Numbered from the stretch's first letter, positions 55,901-64,000 are shown. The stretch is 64,000 nt of DNA from Flavobacterium sp. KJJ (GCF_000708595.2 NZ_JARP01000004.1:62001-126000); one strand, 5' to 3'. The notes: generated by a model not told the origin, from the sequence alone. Translations and numbers: made by a program.

Positions 55901-56306
55901 TCGTCGGATGCACCAGATCTGAGATTAAGGTATTAACAGAATCAACACATGAACTCCAAGATCCTCTTGCACCATCTAAAGCTACTCTGTTAGTCAGTTT
56001 TCCTTGTTTACCAATACTTTTTCCTACCTTCTGAAACTCGAAAACCATTCTTTCGTTCAGATCAATAATTTCATTTAATGTATCACAGATCGATCTTTTA
56101 ATTCCATTCTGATCCGTTGGAAAACGCTGTGTGAAATTTCCATTTTTAACCTTAAGCAAAATCTTTAAAAATTCTGCATCATTCAAAATAGATTCCTCAG
56201 ATTCGATTTTCTTTTGTTTGGATTTTGCTGGTTTTTCTCCTGCCACTATTGGAAGTGCCACAATAGTTTCAGTATTTACCTTCTTATTTTCTTTTATTTT
56301 TTTCAT
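49947..56306 (-). CDS. Giant poly-HAMP hybrid histidine kinase
   Basis: 2119 residues, no transmembrane segment or signal, so cytoplasmic. A ~85-residue N-terminus leads into twelve tandem ~92-residue HAMP units (about 85-1185), each with [17 protein letters not shown], then [36 protein letters not shown] and [16 protein letters not shown]; the first and last are diverged. A GAF domain (about 1220-1360), coiled coil, HisKA ([17 protein letters not shown], about 1446), HATPase (to about 1675) and three receivers (about 1732-1846, 1854-1970, 2000-2119; Asp in [29 protein letters not shown]) follow. The HAMP ladder recalls fungal group III (Nik1) kinases. It is the largest gene of the signalling cluster. 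Confidence 0.95.
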   Translation of the reverse strand: MKKIKENKKVNTETIVALPIVAGEKPAKSKQKKIESEESILNDAEFLKILLKVKNGNFTQRFPTDQNGIKRSICDTLNEIIDLNERMVFEFQKVGKSIGKQGKLTNRVALDGARGSWSSCVDSVNTLISDLVHPTIEIAHVITSVAKGNLSQEMPLSIEGNPLQGEFLRIAKEVNGMVKQLNLFSMEVTRVAREVGTEGKLGGQAKVRGVGGVWKDLTDSVNKMASNLTGQVRNIADVTTAVAKGDLSKKITVDVKGEILELKNTINTMVDQLNSFSSEVTRVAREVGTEGKLGGQAQVKGVGGTWKDLTDSVNQMASNLTGQVRNIADVTTAVAKGDLSKKITVDVKGEILELKDTINTMVDQLNSFSSEVTRVAREVGSEGKLGGQAKVRGVGGVWKDLTDSVNQMASNLTGQVRNIAEVTTAVAKGDLSKKITVNVAGEILELKNTINTMVDQLNSFGAEVTRVAREVGSEGKLGGQAKVKGVGGTWKDLTDSVNQMASNLTGQVRNIAEVTTAVANGDLSKKITAVAEGEILELKKTINTMVDQLNSFSSEVTRVALEVGTEGKLGGQAKVKGVGGTWKDLTDSVNQMASNLTGQVRNIAEVTTAVAKGDLSRQITVDTKGEILELKNTINTMVGQLNSFASEVTRVAREVGTEGKLGGQAQVEGVGGTWKDLTDSVNQMASNLTGQVRNIAEVTTAVAKGDLSLQITVDVKGEILELKNTINTMVDQLRGFASEVTRVSREVGTEGKLGGQANVPGVAGTWKDLTDSVNQMAGNLTAQVRNIADVAIAVANGDMSRKITVDVRGEILQLKETLNTMVDQLREFASEVTRVAREVGTEGKLGGQANVPGVAGTWKDLTDSVNQMAGNLTTQVRNIAEVTIAVANGDMSKKITADVRGEILQLKETVNTMVDQLRAFASEVTRVAREVGTDGKLGGQAFVPGVAGTWKDLTDSVNQMASNLTDQVRNIAEVTKAVANGDLSKPITVDVKGEILDLKNTFNTMVEQLNSFASEVTRVAREVGTEGKLGGQSEVKGVAGTWKDLTDSVNLMASNLTSQVRGIAKVVTSVAKGNLKQKLSIDAKGEVAQLTDTINEMIDTLATFSDQVTTVAREVGAEGKLGGQANVPGASGTWKNLTENVNQLAANLTTQVRAISEVASAVTQGDLTRTIGVEAKGEVEALKDTINQMISNLKATTLRNQEQDWLKSNLAKFTQMLQGQKELNSVTKKILSELATVVTAQHGLFYILQEDENFEDSKLNLIASYAYIKRKNSPTQYAMGEGLIGQVAIEKERIILSNVPKDYIRINSGLGDAKPQDVIILPVLFEGQLKAVIELASLDTFSQTHLDFLEGLTESIGIVLNTIESNSRTEELLVQSQSLAGELKSQQEVLKNTNEELEEKAFLLANQKEEVELKNQEVEVARKALEEKADQLTLTSKYKSEFLANMSHELRTPLNSLQILANELIANRDGNLSEKQIQFAKTINSCGDDLIQLINDILDLSKIESGYISVDYNPISFAEISRFVESTFNPIAEAKHLRFKISMDDELPELMETDSQRLNQILKNLLSNSFKFTEKGEVQLKIYRASNNWKTTNASLENAEAVVAFEISDTGIGISKEKQNIIFEAFQQAEGSTSRKYGGTGLGLSISRGLSDLLGGSIELESETNIGSKFTLFLPLQYVDISEIEDIEFTEEPDVKGRIKSLPSEKFNRSDIDLFFVDEVGDDRTDIKPGDKVLLIAEDNLTFAKIMLEQAHINGIKAIVTTKGNDVIDFINQFHPHAITMDLNMPDTSGWKILDRLKTDFNLRHIPVYIISGEDERNKGLKRGARNFFLKPVKNDSLAYLFNDIHDFKNKKAKNLLIVDDNQQELDRILQAVSGEDITVFSAKTAAEAVALIREKSFDCIILDLVLPDADGLDLITDLENNIAGQETAIIIHSAGDVDKKQKVKLNRFAHSIITKSANSMDELIDQTALFMHRVHKELPDAMRETIESFYLKEDVLVGKKVLLVDDDVRNLFALTTALERYGLDVISAESGQEAIDLLNEDPAIDIVLMDIMMPEMDGYETMKRIRKDAKHKDLTIIAVTAKAMKGDRQRCIESGASDYMTKPVNVEQLSSLMRVWLK
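52750..56050. repeat. About twelve tandem 276-bp repeats coding HAMP units
   Basis: Units of 276 bp repeat in frame through the 5' half of the giant kinase gene; the segment coding WKDLTDSVN recurs near 55655, 55380, 55105, 54830 and so on. Neighbouring units are highly similar in DNA, so unequal recombination could change their number. Confidence 0.85.
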
Positions 56307-56376
56307 ATCTCAATTCTTTATAGAATGATTAAAAATCTGATACATTATTTTATTTTCTTAGTGCTAAAAGGTCTGT

Positions 56377-56808
56377 TTATAAACTTTCATCCAGTAATAT
56401 CTTTCGCAAATGAAACTGAACAAAAGCATCCATTGAATCTGATCTTTTAGTATTTTCAGTATAATTTAAGGGCTTTATAATATAGCCTGAAATCCCAAGC
56501 TTTTCTGCTTGAGATCTGTCATTTTCTTCTGAAGAAGTAGTCATTATAAATACTTTTAAATCTTTTAGATTTTTATCTTCCCTAATCACTTTCAAAAATT
56601 CTATTCCGTTCATTCTTGGCATATTAATATCCAAGAGAATAACATCCGGAACCAAACCTGCATTTGGATCTCGTAAAATTTTCAAAGCTTCGATTCCGTT
56701 ATATGCCGTATGAAGAACGTATTCACTTTCTAACTTTTTTAAAGACCGCTCCACACTAATAATATCAAGCCCGTCATCTTCTACAAGTAATATTGTTGGT
56801 TTTTTCAT
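56377..56808 (-). CDS. Single-domain response regulator (Rcp1-like)
   Basis: 143 residues, one receiver domain (ILLVEDDGLDIISVERSLKK; phospho-Asp in DVILLDINMPRMNGIEFL; Lys in GYIIKPLNY) of the type with an extra loop seen in phytochrome-partner regulators. It has no output domain, so it likely acts as a shuttle or by protein contact. Its start overlaps the stop of the CHASE3 kinase (ATGA), so the two are coupled partners. Confidence 0.93.
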   Translation of the reverse strand: MKKPTILLVEDDGLDIISVERSLKKLESEYVLHTAYNGIEALKILRDPNAGLVPDVILLDINMPRMNGIEFLKVIREDKNLKDLKVFIMTTSSEENDRSQAEKLGISGYIIKPLNYTENTKRSDSMDAFVQFHLRKILLDESL

Positions 56809-58253
56809 AACTTATTATTTCTCCAAGTAAAAATAAATTCTGCTCCCTTTCCTAATTCAGATTTAACGATGATTCTTTCATCTTGATCATCAATTATTTT
56901 CTTTACAATTGCCAGTCCAACTCCGGTACTTTCCTGTTCATCCTGTTCCCTCAATGTCTGAAAAATTTCGAATATTTTTCGATGATATTCAGGTGCAATT
57001 CCAATTCCATTATCCTTTACAGAAAATTCATAAATAGGTAAAAAATATTTACAGCTTATGTGAATATGGCCTTCTTCCTGCGGAATGTATTTTACTGCAT
57101 TACTAATTAAATTAGCAAAAACTTGTTCGAGTTTAATTCGTTCTGTAAACAAATCAGGAAGATCATCTATTTCTAATTTAAAATTTCTAGGAACAATTGA
57201 ATCTGCAATTTCATGAACCAGTGCATTTGTATTGATATGTTCGGCTGGAGTTTTAAGATTAAGTCTAGCATAATCGAGCAAACCGTTTATCAAAGCTTCC
57301 ATACGTCTGGTTTTCTGCGGAATAATATTAAGATATTTTTTAAGCTCAGGCGAAAGTTCATCTGAATGATCTTCTTCTATCCAGCTTACTACATTATGAA
57401 TACCGCGTATTGGTGCCTTAAGATCATGCGAGACAACATAGGCAAATTTATTAAGTTCTGCATTTCTATTTTTCAGCTCATGAATGTTTTTATCTAATTT
57501 AAGAGACATGCTGTTGAGTGAAATTTCTAAAGCAGTCAATTCATCGTTTCGTGTATCTTTAACTATAGTAAATTTACCTTTTGAGATATTTTCTGCCAAA
57601 TGAATCATCGAACTAATTCTTTTAGTCGTAAGAAAAACAATAAATACAGTGCTTCCTACTCCGATGATAATCGTTAGTGTCAAGAAAATTAAAGAAAATG
57701 TACGAGCGTATTTGATTGAGGTCAGAAGCATGTCTGTATGATGTTTTCTCATCTTATACTCAATTCTATCAAATCGAGAAAACTTCCCGGCTATCTCATC
57801 ATTTATTTTCTTCCCTACATGTTTTTTAAGTGTATTTTCAAAAAGATTTCGATAAGAATCAGGTCCTTTTTTTCGCATTTCTATTAGCTGTGCCGAATAT
57901 TTCAGCCAGTCGTTATGACGCAGGTTAATAGAATCTAAAATAATACGCTGTTTGTTATGAGTTCCAATTCGTAACTGTTGTTCTTTTATCAATAAAGGCA
58001 CAATTTTAAGCCCTTTAAAATAAGAGTCTAAAAAAGTCTGATCGTCTGTAAGAAGATAACCGCGAAAAGCACTCTGCATCTCTATTATTGCTTTATGAGT
58101 TTTATTTGAAGTCCGAATAATTTCTTCAGATCTGGCAAGAAACTGAGAGTTGCGCTGTACCTTTTTAGACAACATATAATTTGTATACGAGTCCGCCACG
58201 GACAATAAAATTATTACAGTAAACGCTAAAAGAATTTGAGTAGATAATTTCAT
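56805..58253 (-). CDS. CHASE3-HAMP sensor histidine kinase
   Basis: 482 residues from ATG 58253; a TTG three codons earlier could start. N-terminal membrane segment (STQILLAFTVIILLSVADSY), a CHASE3 extracytoplasmic helical sensor (AIIEMQSAFRGYLLTDDQ, about 50-180), second membrane segment (FLTLTIIIGVGSTVFIVFL), HAMP, HisKA (YVVSHDLKAPIRGIHNV) and HATPase (NLISNAVKYIPQEEG, VKDNGIGIAPEYH, STGVGLAIVKKII). It overlaps the response regulator gene by 4 bp. The ligand is unknown. Confidence 0.93.
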   Translation of the reverse strand: MKLSTQILLAFTVIILLSVADSYTNYMLSKKVQRNSQFLARSEEIIRTSNKTHKAIIEMQSAFRGYLLTDDQTFLDSYFKGLKIVPLLIKEQQLRIGTHNKQRIILDSINLRHNDWLKYSAQLIEMRKKGPDSYRNLFENTLKKHVGKKINDEIAGKFSRFDRIEYKMRKHHTDMLLTSIKYARTFSLIFLTLTIIIGVGSTVFIVFLTTKRISSMIHLAENISKGKFTIVKDTRNDELTALEISLNSMSLKLDKNIHELKNRNAELNKFAYVVSHDLKAPIRGIHNVVSWIEEDHSDELSPELKKYLNIIPQKTRRMEALINGLLDYARLNLKTPAEHINTNALVHEIADSIVPRNFKLEIDDLPDLFTERIKLEQVFANLISNAVKYIPQEEGHIHISCKYFLPIYEFSVKDNGIGIAPEYHRKIFEIFQTLREQDEQESTGVGLAIVKKIIDDQDERIIVKSELGKGAEFIFTWRNNKL

Positions 58254-58381
58254 CGGCAACAATTAACATACGCCTGAATATCAGACACTTTATTTCTTAA
58301 TAAAAATAAGAAAAAAAACAAAAAGTTCATTGAATAATTTTAATAAGATAACGTATTGCGAAAGATTGCTAACACTAAAGT

Positions 58382-58765
58382 TTATGCGCTATAAGTATAT
58401 CTGCTCAATATTTCCTTTAAGTCGTTAAAGTTATTTGGCTTTGAAATAAAATCATCTGCCCCATGCTCTTTTGCCTCTTGAATAATATCATCTAACTGCG
58501 AGGTCGAAAAGATAATAATAGGAATTTGTTTAAGTCTGTCTTCCTTTTTTATTTCTGTCATAAATTCCAATCCTGACATAATTGGCATATTTAAATCAAG
58601 AAAAATAACATCGGGCATAATTTCGTTTTGCATCAATTTGCGCAATGCTTCAACAGGACTGTAAATTGCTGTATATGCTGCAGAAGAAACAGCATTTAAT
58701 GCTTCCATGAACAAATCGCAATCGTCACAATCATCATCAATTTGAAGTATATTTTTATAAGTCAT
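58382..58765 (-). CDS. Single-domain response regulator
   Basis: 127 residues, one receiver domain (ILQIDDDCDDCDLFMEALN; Asp in DVIFLDLNMPIMSGLEFM; Lys in DDFISKPNNF). No output domain. It follows the PAS kinase by 278 bp and precedes the CHASE3 kinase on the same strand; it may receive phosphate from either. Confidence 0.93.
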   Translation of the reverse strand: MTYKNILQIDDDCDDCDLFMEALNAVSSAAYTAIYSPVEALRKLMQNEIMPDVIFLDLNMPIMSGLEFMTEIKKEDRLKQIPIIIFSTSQLDDIIQEAKEHGADDFISKPNNFNDLKEILSRYTYSA

Positions 58766-59043
58766 CGCGCTTATTTTTTTAATTTTAAAAATAAATTTTC
58801 AGCTAAATCATTTCAAGAAACGTTAATTTCATTCTTTGAAAATCGTTTAGCTATTTAAAATTGCATTTGTCTAAATTGCATTATTACAAACAAATAGCAT
58901 ATTACCTACTCAAATGTAGTAATTTAAACCTCAACAAAATACTCAAGTATTAGAAATAAGTACTCTAATTTCATAATTTTTAAAGTAAAACTTACAAAAA
59001 TTGTTAAAATTAATTTCTAACATTAAATTTCATCCTACAACTA

Positions 59044-60669
59044 TCAATCTCTTTTTGGAAGGTAAATCCAAAAAGTTGTTCCTTCATCGGGCTTACTTGT
59101 AAAATTTATAACACCGCCATGATTTTCTATAATTCGCTTGCATAGCGCAAGTCCGATTCCGTTACCGCCAAACTGATCCCGCTGATGCAATCGCTGAAAC
59201 ATATCGAAAATACGTCCTGAATATTCATTATCCATTCCGATGCCATTATCAGAAACCGATATAACATAAAAATTACCTACTGGACTTAATTTATCTGTCT
59301 TGAAATTATCAGACAAAGCAGAAGAAATAATTATTGATGGCTGTGATGTATTGAACTTTAGCGCATTATTAATCAGGTTATAAAATAACTGACGGAGTTG
59401 CGAACTAACACCAGAAACACGCGGTAATGCTTCTACTGTTATCAAGGCATTCTTTTCTTCAATAACTAGACTAAGATCACTAATCGTCTCTGTAATAATA
59501 TGATTTAAATCTAGTTCCTGCAGATTTTGCAGTTTATTATCTATTCTGGAATAATTAAGTACATCAGAAATAAGAGTAGATAATCTGCCTGCTGCAAGAG
59601 TGATTTTATCAAAATAATACTGTTTCCTTTGCTCCTCGGTCAAAAACTCTGCGGCACGCGAAAGCATAATCAGAATTTTGCGAAGCGGTTCCTGCAAATC
59701 ATGACTGGCAATAAAAGCAAACTGCTCTAACTCTTTATTTTTAAATAATAACTTAGAATTCGCATTTTCTAATTCTTGCTGAATCATCTTTAGCTCAGAA
59801 TTATCCTTAAGAGTTTCGACAACTGTTTTTTGGGCATTAATGTCTACAAAATAAACAAGCCAGCTGTTAAAAGAACCATCTTCGGCCTTATTTGGAATTA
59901 TCGATATTAAATGCCAAACATACTCTGAATCTTTTTTAATTCTTGTTTCTCCAAAAAAATCTGATCTGTCTTTTTTGGCTTTACTCCACCCTTCATTTAT
60001 TTCATCTAAATCATCGGGATGAATAAAAGTGGCTAAAGTCTTTTTATCAAAAACAGTAAAAGGCTGCTGTACATAATCTTTTAGCGAATCATTAGCGATA
60101 AGCACATGGTTTCTTTCATTTACAACAGAAATTAAAACAGGAAGCGTATTCGCCAATTGCCTGTATCTGTTTTCACTTTCTCCCAGTTTCTCAGAAAGTG
60201 CTATTAATTCGATATTTTTCTTTCTGATCTCATCATACGGCGACAATGGCGGTTCATACTTAAAATAATCTACTAAGCTTTTTATTTTTATATCTGAAAG
60301 AAGTCCTGGTGCTGCTACTGTCTGACTTAGTGTAGTTACAGATTGATTGTCTGAATAAGAATATTCGATATTTCCTGATATTTTTGCTGCATATTGATAG
60401 GCTTCAGGATTGCATTTTTTTAAATCTACATCATCTGTAAGTACTGCCAGTATTTCTTTATGGCTTGGTCTTAGAACATTAATCCCAATTCTCAAAACTG
60501 AGTTTTTTCCTTTAGCAATAGAACATCTCGCAACTTCTGAAACAGCTGTAGAGAATCTAGTTTGTGCTGACGATGGCATACCGCACATTTCTGCAATTTT
60601 CATTGCTCGCTTGTGTGCCAGTATTAAGTCCATTTCGTTATCAAGATTAATTTTTACAATCTCTTTCAT
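59044..60669 (-). CDS. PAS histidine kinase with degenerate RsbT-like N-terminal domain
   Basis: 541 residues. Residues 1-130 align by eye with RsbT (ILAHKRAMKIAEMCGMPSSA, RFSTAVSEVARCSIAKGKN), but the ATP site is broken: the N-box Asn is Cys (EVARCS for ELVRNL), and the DNGPGI loop is replaced by DDVDLK. A PAS domain (about 165-290), a coiled coil, HisKA (FIASHDLQEPLRKILI, about 320) and HATPase (NLINNALKFNTSQ, VSDNGIGMDNEY, GNGIGLALCKRII) follow. It lies 5 bp after the RsbX-like phosphatase gene, so it belongs to the stressosome operon and probably carries the output. A decoy or docking role for the RsbT-like part is inference. Confidence 0.9.
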   Translation of the reverse strand: MKEIVKINLDNEMDLILAHKRAMKIAEMCGMPSSAQTRFSTAVSEVARCSIAKGKNSVLRIGINVLRPSHKEILAVLTDDVDLKKCNPEAYQYAAKISGNIEYSYSDNQSVTTLSQTVAAPGLLSDIKIKSLVDYFKYEPPLSPYDEIRKKNIELIALSEKLGESENRYRQLANTLPVLISVVNERNHVLIANDSLKDYVQQPFTVFDKKTLATFIHPDDLDEINEGWSKAKKDRSDFFGETRIKKDSEYVWHLISIIPNKAEDGSFNSWLVYFVDINAQKTVVETLKDNSELKMIQQELENANSKLLFKNKELEQFAFIASHDLQEPLRKILIMLSRAAEFLTEEQRKQYYFDKITLAAGRLSTLISDVLNYSRIDNKLQNLQELDLNHIITETISDLSLVIEEKNALITVEALPRVSGVSSQLRQLFYNLINNALKFNTSQPSIIISSALSDNFKTDKLSPVGNFYVISVSDNGIGMDNEYSGRIFDMFQRLHQRDQFGGNGIGLALCKRIIENHGGVINFTSKPDEGTTFWIYLPKRD

Positions 60670-60674
60670 AGCAC

Positions 60675-61688
60675 TTAAATTATTTTACCCACCAGAACTG
60701 TTGCATCATCAGTGCCTCTTATATTATCTTTATATAATGAAGAAGCAATTATTCCCGGATTCTGTTTTATTATAGAAGTCAGATCATTTAAATTCCACCT
60801 TGTACGTAAACCGTCACTGTGCATTACTATAACCTGATGTTTTTGGTAAGGCACAATCGCGCTGTTTAAGGTACGTGGAATATTATGACCAATTATACCA
60901 TTGTATGGAGTGTATGTTTTGTTTTCCATACCGCTGTAAATACGTGTATTAATATTTCCTATACCACAAATATTCCAATTTTCAGATTGATAGTCAACAC
61001 ATGCAATTGTAGCGACCAATCCTCTGCTTTTTTTAACTTTTTCATGTATATCGCGAAGAATTGCTGCAGGCTCACTTTCACCACACTGCTTAAAAGCTTT
61101 TATCGCTTGCTGAACCGCTTCATGTGCATTTGCTCCATGACCTAATCCGTCTCCAACTAATATTTGAAAACCTTTTTTTGAATGTTTGATATGATATCCA
61201 TCACCACATACTCTTTCTCCAGGATAATTTACTCTTACAGCAGAAAAATTAAGTCCGCCAGCAATTGGTGATACAGTAAAATCAGTTTTTTCGCAAATTT
61301 TTACATATTGTATTGTTCCCCAATTTCGCAGGGAGTAAATCTGAAAATCATTGCTCAATCTTTTAATAGCGCCTAAACCTTGTCCTAAAGTATTAGAAGA
61401 AGAATAGCCGTCATGCATTATTTTATTGACATTTTCAATTCCTTTGCCATTATCCAAACAATATATTTCAATCTCATTATGTCCCTCTTCTAAGTGAGCT
61501 CTGTAAAGCAATTCACCACCACCAGCATATTTAATAAGATTTGAAGTTAATTCGGCAACAATAATATCTGTTTCAGCAGCTCTATGTGGGCTAAAACCTA
61601 ATTGAAGTGCCAAATTATGTATTTCTCTTTTTATAAAAGCAATAAGACTTCTATCTTCAATTTTATAACTGGAAAAAGTATTATCCAT
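60675..61688 (-). CDS. HATPase-SpoIIE phosphatase fusion (RsbX-like)
   Basis: 337 residues. First a RsbT/RsbW-type ATPase domain with intact motifs (VAELTSNLIKYAGGG, CLDNGKGIENV, GQGLGAIKRLSN). Then a PP2C/SpoIIE domain (RVCGDGYHIKHSKKG, ILVGDGLGHGANAHEA, RGTDDATVLVGK) with metal Asp residues present. In Bacillus, RsbX removes phosphate from RsbS/RsbR to reset the stressosome. Its start overlaps rsbT by 8 bp. The fusion of both domains is common outside Firmicutes. Confidence 0.9.
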   Translation of the reverse strand: MDNTFSSYKIEDRSLIAFIKREIHNLALQLGFSPHRAAETDIIVAELTSNLIKYAGGGELLYRAHLEEGHNEIEIYCLDNGKGIENVNKIMHDGYSSSNTLGQGLGAIKRLSNDFQIYSLRNWGTIQYVKICEKTDFTVSPIAGGLNFSAVRVNYPGERVCGDGYHIKHSKKGFQILVGDGLGHGANAHEAVQQAIKAFKQCGESEPAAILRDIHEKVKKSRGLVATIACVDYQSENWNICGIGNINTRIYSGMENKTYTPYNGIIGHNIPRTLNSAIVPYQKHQVIVMHSDGLRTRWNLNDLTSIIKQNPGIIASSLYKDNIRGTDDATVLVGKII

Positions 61689-62094
61689 TTTTCCATTTTG
61701 TTATGGTCACAGTAGTACCGTTTCCTAGTTCTGTTTTTATATCAAATTCATTTACAAGCCTTTTTGTTCCTGGTAAACCAAGACCCAGGCTTTTTCCTGT
61801 GCTATATCCGTCTTTCATCGCTAAATCAATATCTGGAATACCAGGACCATTATCTATAAAAGTAACACGCACGCCATTATCACGGCCGTTACTTACAGCT
61901 TCAATAATAACTTTGCCGCCTCCCCCATATTTCAAAAGGTTGCGGACAAGTTCACTTGTCGCAGTAATTAATTTGGTTTGATTTAAGATACTCATGCCAA
62001 TTTTTACGCCATAGTCCCGCACGCGGTTGCGCAATGGCACCACATCCTGTTCTTTTAGGATAGGAATTTCTTCTTTATTCGTTGTCGTCGTCAT
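61681..62094 (-). CDS. rsbT: RsbT-like switch kinase
   Basis: 137 residues, Ser/Thr kinase of the GHKL fold with all ATP-site motifs (ATSELVRNLLKYGGGGKV, TFIDNGPGIPDIDLA, GKSLGLGLPGTKRLVN). In stressosomes it phosphorylates RsbS and RsbR on stress and then leaves to activate its partner. It overlaps rsbS by 20 bp and the phosphatase gene by 8 bp: strong coupling. Confidence 0.93.
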   Translation of the reverse strand: MTTTTNKEEIPILKEQDVVPLRNRVRDYGVKIGMSILNQTKLITATSELVRNLLKYGGGGKVIIEAVSNGRDNGVRVTFIDNGPGIPDIDLAMKDGYSTGKSLGLGLPGTKRLVNEFDIKTELGNGTTVTITKWKNG

Positions 62095-62473
62095 CTACCT
62101 GCTCTTCGTTATCGCCATTGTACATTTTCGCGCGAAGCAGATCCATCCCTTTTTCAACATTTAAGGCACTAATAACACCTTTCAAAGACAGTCCAAGTTC
62201 TACAAGAGTAATAGCAACTGCAGGCTGCATTCCTACTACCACTGTTTGTGCATCCATAATTTTAGACATTACAGCAATATTTCCTAAAATTCGTCCCATA
62301 AAGGAGTCAATTATAGAAACTGCTGAAATATCAATTAACACACCTTTAGAACTGTATTTGTTTATTGTGTTTATTAAGTCAGATTCGAGATTTTCTGCTA
62401 ATTGATCGTACAAGTCAACCTGTATTGTAACCAATAAAAAATCTCCCATCTTGAGTATAGGAATTCTTTCCAT
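62075..62473 (-). CDS. rsbS: RsbS-like STAS-domain antagonist
   Basis: 132 residues, a single STAS domain. The phosphorylatable Ser is in VLIDISAVSIIDSFMGRILG, matching the site modified by RsbT in Bacillus RsbS. It forms the core of the stressosome shell with RsbR. An acidic tail (NGDNEEQVDDDDNE) follows the domain. It lies 21 bp downstream of rsbR. Confidence 0.93.
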   Translation of the reverse strand: MERIPILKMGDFLLVTIQVDLYDQLAENLESDLINTINKYSSKGVLIDISAVSIIDSFMGRILGNIAVMSKIMDAQTVVVGMQPAVAITLVELGLSLKGVISALNVEKGMDLLRAKMYNGDNEEQVDDDDNE

Positions 62474-62494
62474 ATTGTTTAAAATCTTATTCGA

Positions 62495-63322
62495 TTATTT
62501 TCTCTTCACCACCGTCAGCTGCAACATTTCGAAGGCTGTTTGAAGAGCACTTGCTAGTGATGCTTTTGTAATAATCCCTGTAAGATCTATTCCTAAGTGT
62601 ACTACTGTTTGAGCAATTTCTGGGCGAATACCGCTAATAATACATTCCGCACCCATCAATCTTGTTGCGCTTACAGTTTTAATTAAATGCTGTGCTACTA
62701 ATGAATCTACTGCAGGAACACCTGAAATATCCAAGATCGCAATAGAGCTTCCTGTATCAACAATTTGCTGCAAAAGGTTTTCCATTACTACCTGAGTTCT
62801 TGAACTGTCTAAAGTTCCAATAATTGGCAATGCTACAACTCCATCCCAAACTCTGATTACCGGAGTTGAAATTTCGCTGATTTCATCTATTTGTCTTGAA
62901 ATCACATCTTCACGGCCTTTCATATAAGCTTCAAAAGTCATGATGGTCATGTTGTCTAAAACTGAGCCTAATTGTAAATTAGCGTTGTATAATTCTACCG
63001 GATCTTTTTCTATATCGGATAGGATTTTTGAAGCCGCTTCTTTAAAAGAAATAAGATATTGAGCATTTTCTCTCGGTGAAAAACCGCGCTTTGCTCTTGA
63101 GCTAGAAATTCCGATAAGCAAATCGTGAACTTTTTCAAACTCTTCTGAATTTTGATTGTCCTTGGATTGGTGCAATGCATCTAGTAAGAGTGATGCAAAT
63201 TCTTTTGATTCTTCTTCTTCTGTTGCCCCATCAGTCGATCCGTTTTCTAAAAGAAGCTGAGACCATATTGTAAGTAATTTGTTTTCATGCTCTTTTAAAG
63301 CACCTAAGACATTGTTTTGCAT
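62495..63322 (-). CDS. rsbR: RsbR-like stressosome co-antagonist
   Basis: 275 residues from ATG 63322 (MQNNVLGALKEHENK); a TTG at 63361 would need translation from inside the predicted promoter. The N-terminal ~150 residues form a helical sensor of the non-haem globin type; residues about 165-275 are a STAS domain with AILDISGVPAVDSLVAQHL (Ser where Bacillus has Thr171) and SGIRPEIAQTVVHLGIDL (Thr205 kept). Together with RsbS it builds the sensory particle that holds RsbT. First gene of the operon. Confidence 0.92.
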   Translation of the reverse strand: MQNNVLGALKEHENKLLTIWSQLLLENGSTDGATEEEESKEFASLLLDALHQSKDNQNSEEFEKVHDLLIGISSSRAKRGFSPRENAQYLISFKEAASKILSDIEKDPVELYNANLQLGSVLDNMTIMTFEAYMKGREDVISRQIDEISEISTPVIRVWDGVVALPIIGTLDSSRTQVVMENLLQQIVDTGSSIAILDISGVPAVDSLVAQHLIKTVSATRLMGAECIISGIRPEIAQTVVHLGIDLTGIITKASLASALQTAFEMLQLTVVKRK

Positions 63323-63896
63323 TTGCTGTATGTTTGGTTTTTGTATAACAAATATATACAAATAACTTTATTAAAATTCAAAAAAAATTAAGCAAAACTT
63401 TACAAAAATAATACTATTTATCTTATAATCCTGATAAAAAACTAAGTTTAATCTTATAAAAGAGAAAAAAAATTATTTTAAAAAAATATAATATTAAGGA
63501 GAAGAATGTTACTTAATAATTCTAAATTAATGCAATTACTTATAAAATTTGCGTCCCAAATGTATCTTTTCAGTTAGACTGTTTATTTATATAATTACTT
63601 GATAATTTTACATAATTAACATGTTTTACAACTGTTTTAAGATTAAGGGAAAATCTATTTTTCTAATCCAGAAAAATGGTCAGCCATAATTATCATAAGA
63701 TTAAAATAACTATCAAATAATGGTAATTCTACAATCTTCAATCTTAATAATATAATAACGAGGTAGTTATATAAAGTAAATTTGGTTTACTGGATAATTA
63801 AAAGTAAATAAAATCCTAATTAATATTAATATGGAGATAAAATTTTAAAGTAATATCCAACAATAACTTTGAGTTTAAACCAATAACATTTTACTA
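63323..63896. other. Divergent intergenic region between rsbR and the catalase gene
   Basis: 574 bp, very AT-rich. It contains the rsbR promoter near one end. For the catalase, a TAAATTTG box (63777-63784) has an adjacent inverted repeat (ATAAC-GAGGTA-GTTAT, about 63755-63770) where a -33 box would be, a possible regulator site. No open frame or other structure seen. Confidence 0.4.
63349..63382 (-). promoter_or_regulatory. Predicted promoter of the stressosome operon
   Basis: On the minus strand TATATTTG (complement of 63349-63356) fits the -7 consensus. A TTTG (complement of 63379-63382) lies 22 bp further upstream, slightly more than the usual 19-21. The start of transcription would fall close to 63342, supporting ATG 63322 as the rsbR start. 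Confidence 0.45.
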
Positions 63897-64000
63897 ATGG
63901 AAAATTTTCAAGATGAAAAACAGCGAGATTTGTCTATAAACAAATCAGATGGAACTAATAAGTTCATGACGACCGACCAAGGCGTTAAGATTAATGATGA
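63897..64000 (+). CDS. Catalase, N-terminal fragment (runs off right edge)
   Basis: 34 codons from ATG 63897, open to the window edge. The N-terminal stretch FMTTDQGVKINDD matches the start of haem catalases (typically T-x-x-G-x-P-V-x-D-N). The Ser/Lys-rich leader before it suggests a long-type (KatE-like) enzyme, but too little is visible to be sure. It would break down H2O2. It is divergent from the stressosome operon. Confidence 0.65.
   Translation, partial: MENFQDEKQRDLSINKSDGTNKFMTTDQGVKIND

Noticed and set aside
52750..56050. Possible CRISPR or satellite array
   Set aside because: The repeats are 276 bp, in frame and coding; there are no short repeats with unique spacers.

Overview
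The window is chromosomal DNA of a flavobacterium, most likely the genus Flavobacterium (Bacteroidota, Flavobacteriaceae). The evidence is the low GC content, Sec-signal proteins ending in a type IX secretion (T9SS) type A sorting domain, a SusC/SusD pair, the Bacteroidota promoter element TAnnTTTG, A-rich start regions without Shine-Dalgarno sequences, and a class II xylose isomerase. No rRNA, tRNA, CRISPR array or transposase was found.

Layout. (1) 1-9065, minus strand: a surface or secreted locus. Four paralogous fibre-like proteins share one C-terminal module. They are followed by a small T9SS-sorted protein with a single YD unit and a giant SpvB/FG-GAP/RHS protein that runs off the left edge. 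(2) 9.5-15.0 kb, minus strand: an FAD/NAD(P)-binding protein, an aldehyde dehydrogenase, an ABM monooxygenase, an exported DJ-1/PfpI protein and a Crp/Fnr regulator. (3) 15.2-21.5 kb: a SusD-SusC nutrient uptake pair behind a LacI regulator. Matching CG-centred operators lie upstream of both susC and lacI. (4) 22.4-39.9 kb: a large electrophile/oxidant-type locus. It holds a haloperoxidase-like hydrolase, isochorismatase-fold hydrolase, alginate-export-type porin, stand-alone M17 N-domain, YtcJ-like amidohydrolase, DoxX, Dps, DUF1275, a TPR histidine kinase with a sigma-54-type response regulator, GNAT, a carboxylesterase, a cupin, TMEM175, a second sigma-54-type activator and a ring-cleaving dioxygenase. 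(5) 40.0-48.7 kb: mostly carbohydrate and housekeeping genes (Tam-like methyltransferase, GapN-like dehydrogenase, nagA, a Na+/H+ antiporter, xylA, a small YodC-like protein, GH130). (6) 48.7-63.3 kb, minus strand: a signalling island made of an RsbR-RsbS-RsbT-RsbX stressosome module, a PAS kinase with an RsbT-like N-terminus, response regulators, a CHASE3 kinase and a 2119-residue poly-HAMP hybrid kinase. (7) The start of a plus-strand catalase at the right edge.

How the genes work together. Region 4 looks like one regulon. The 16-bp palindrome TTACGAWATATCGTAA occurs upstream of the hydrolase, of the long operon starting with the isochorismatase gene, and between the second activator and the dioxygenase. 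The hydrolase and dioxygenase promoters also share a 22-bp element placed exactly 19 bp from a TAnnTTTG box. The gene content (ring-cleaving dioxygenase, DoxX protein, small carboxylesterase) recalls the MhqR quinone-resistance regulon of Bacillus subtilis, but here with sigma-54-type activators. Region 6 couples a stressosome switch to two-component outputs with no sigma-B in sight, and a catalase gene starts just beyond it.

Functions are inferred by reading motifs. No database search was run, so family names are by recognition and coordinates of sites are by eye.
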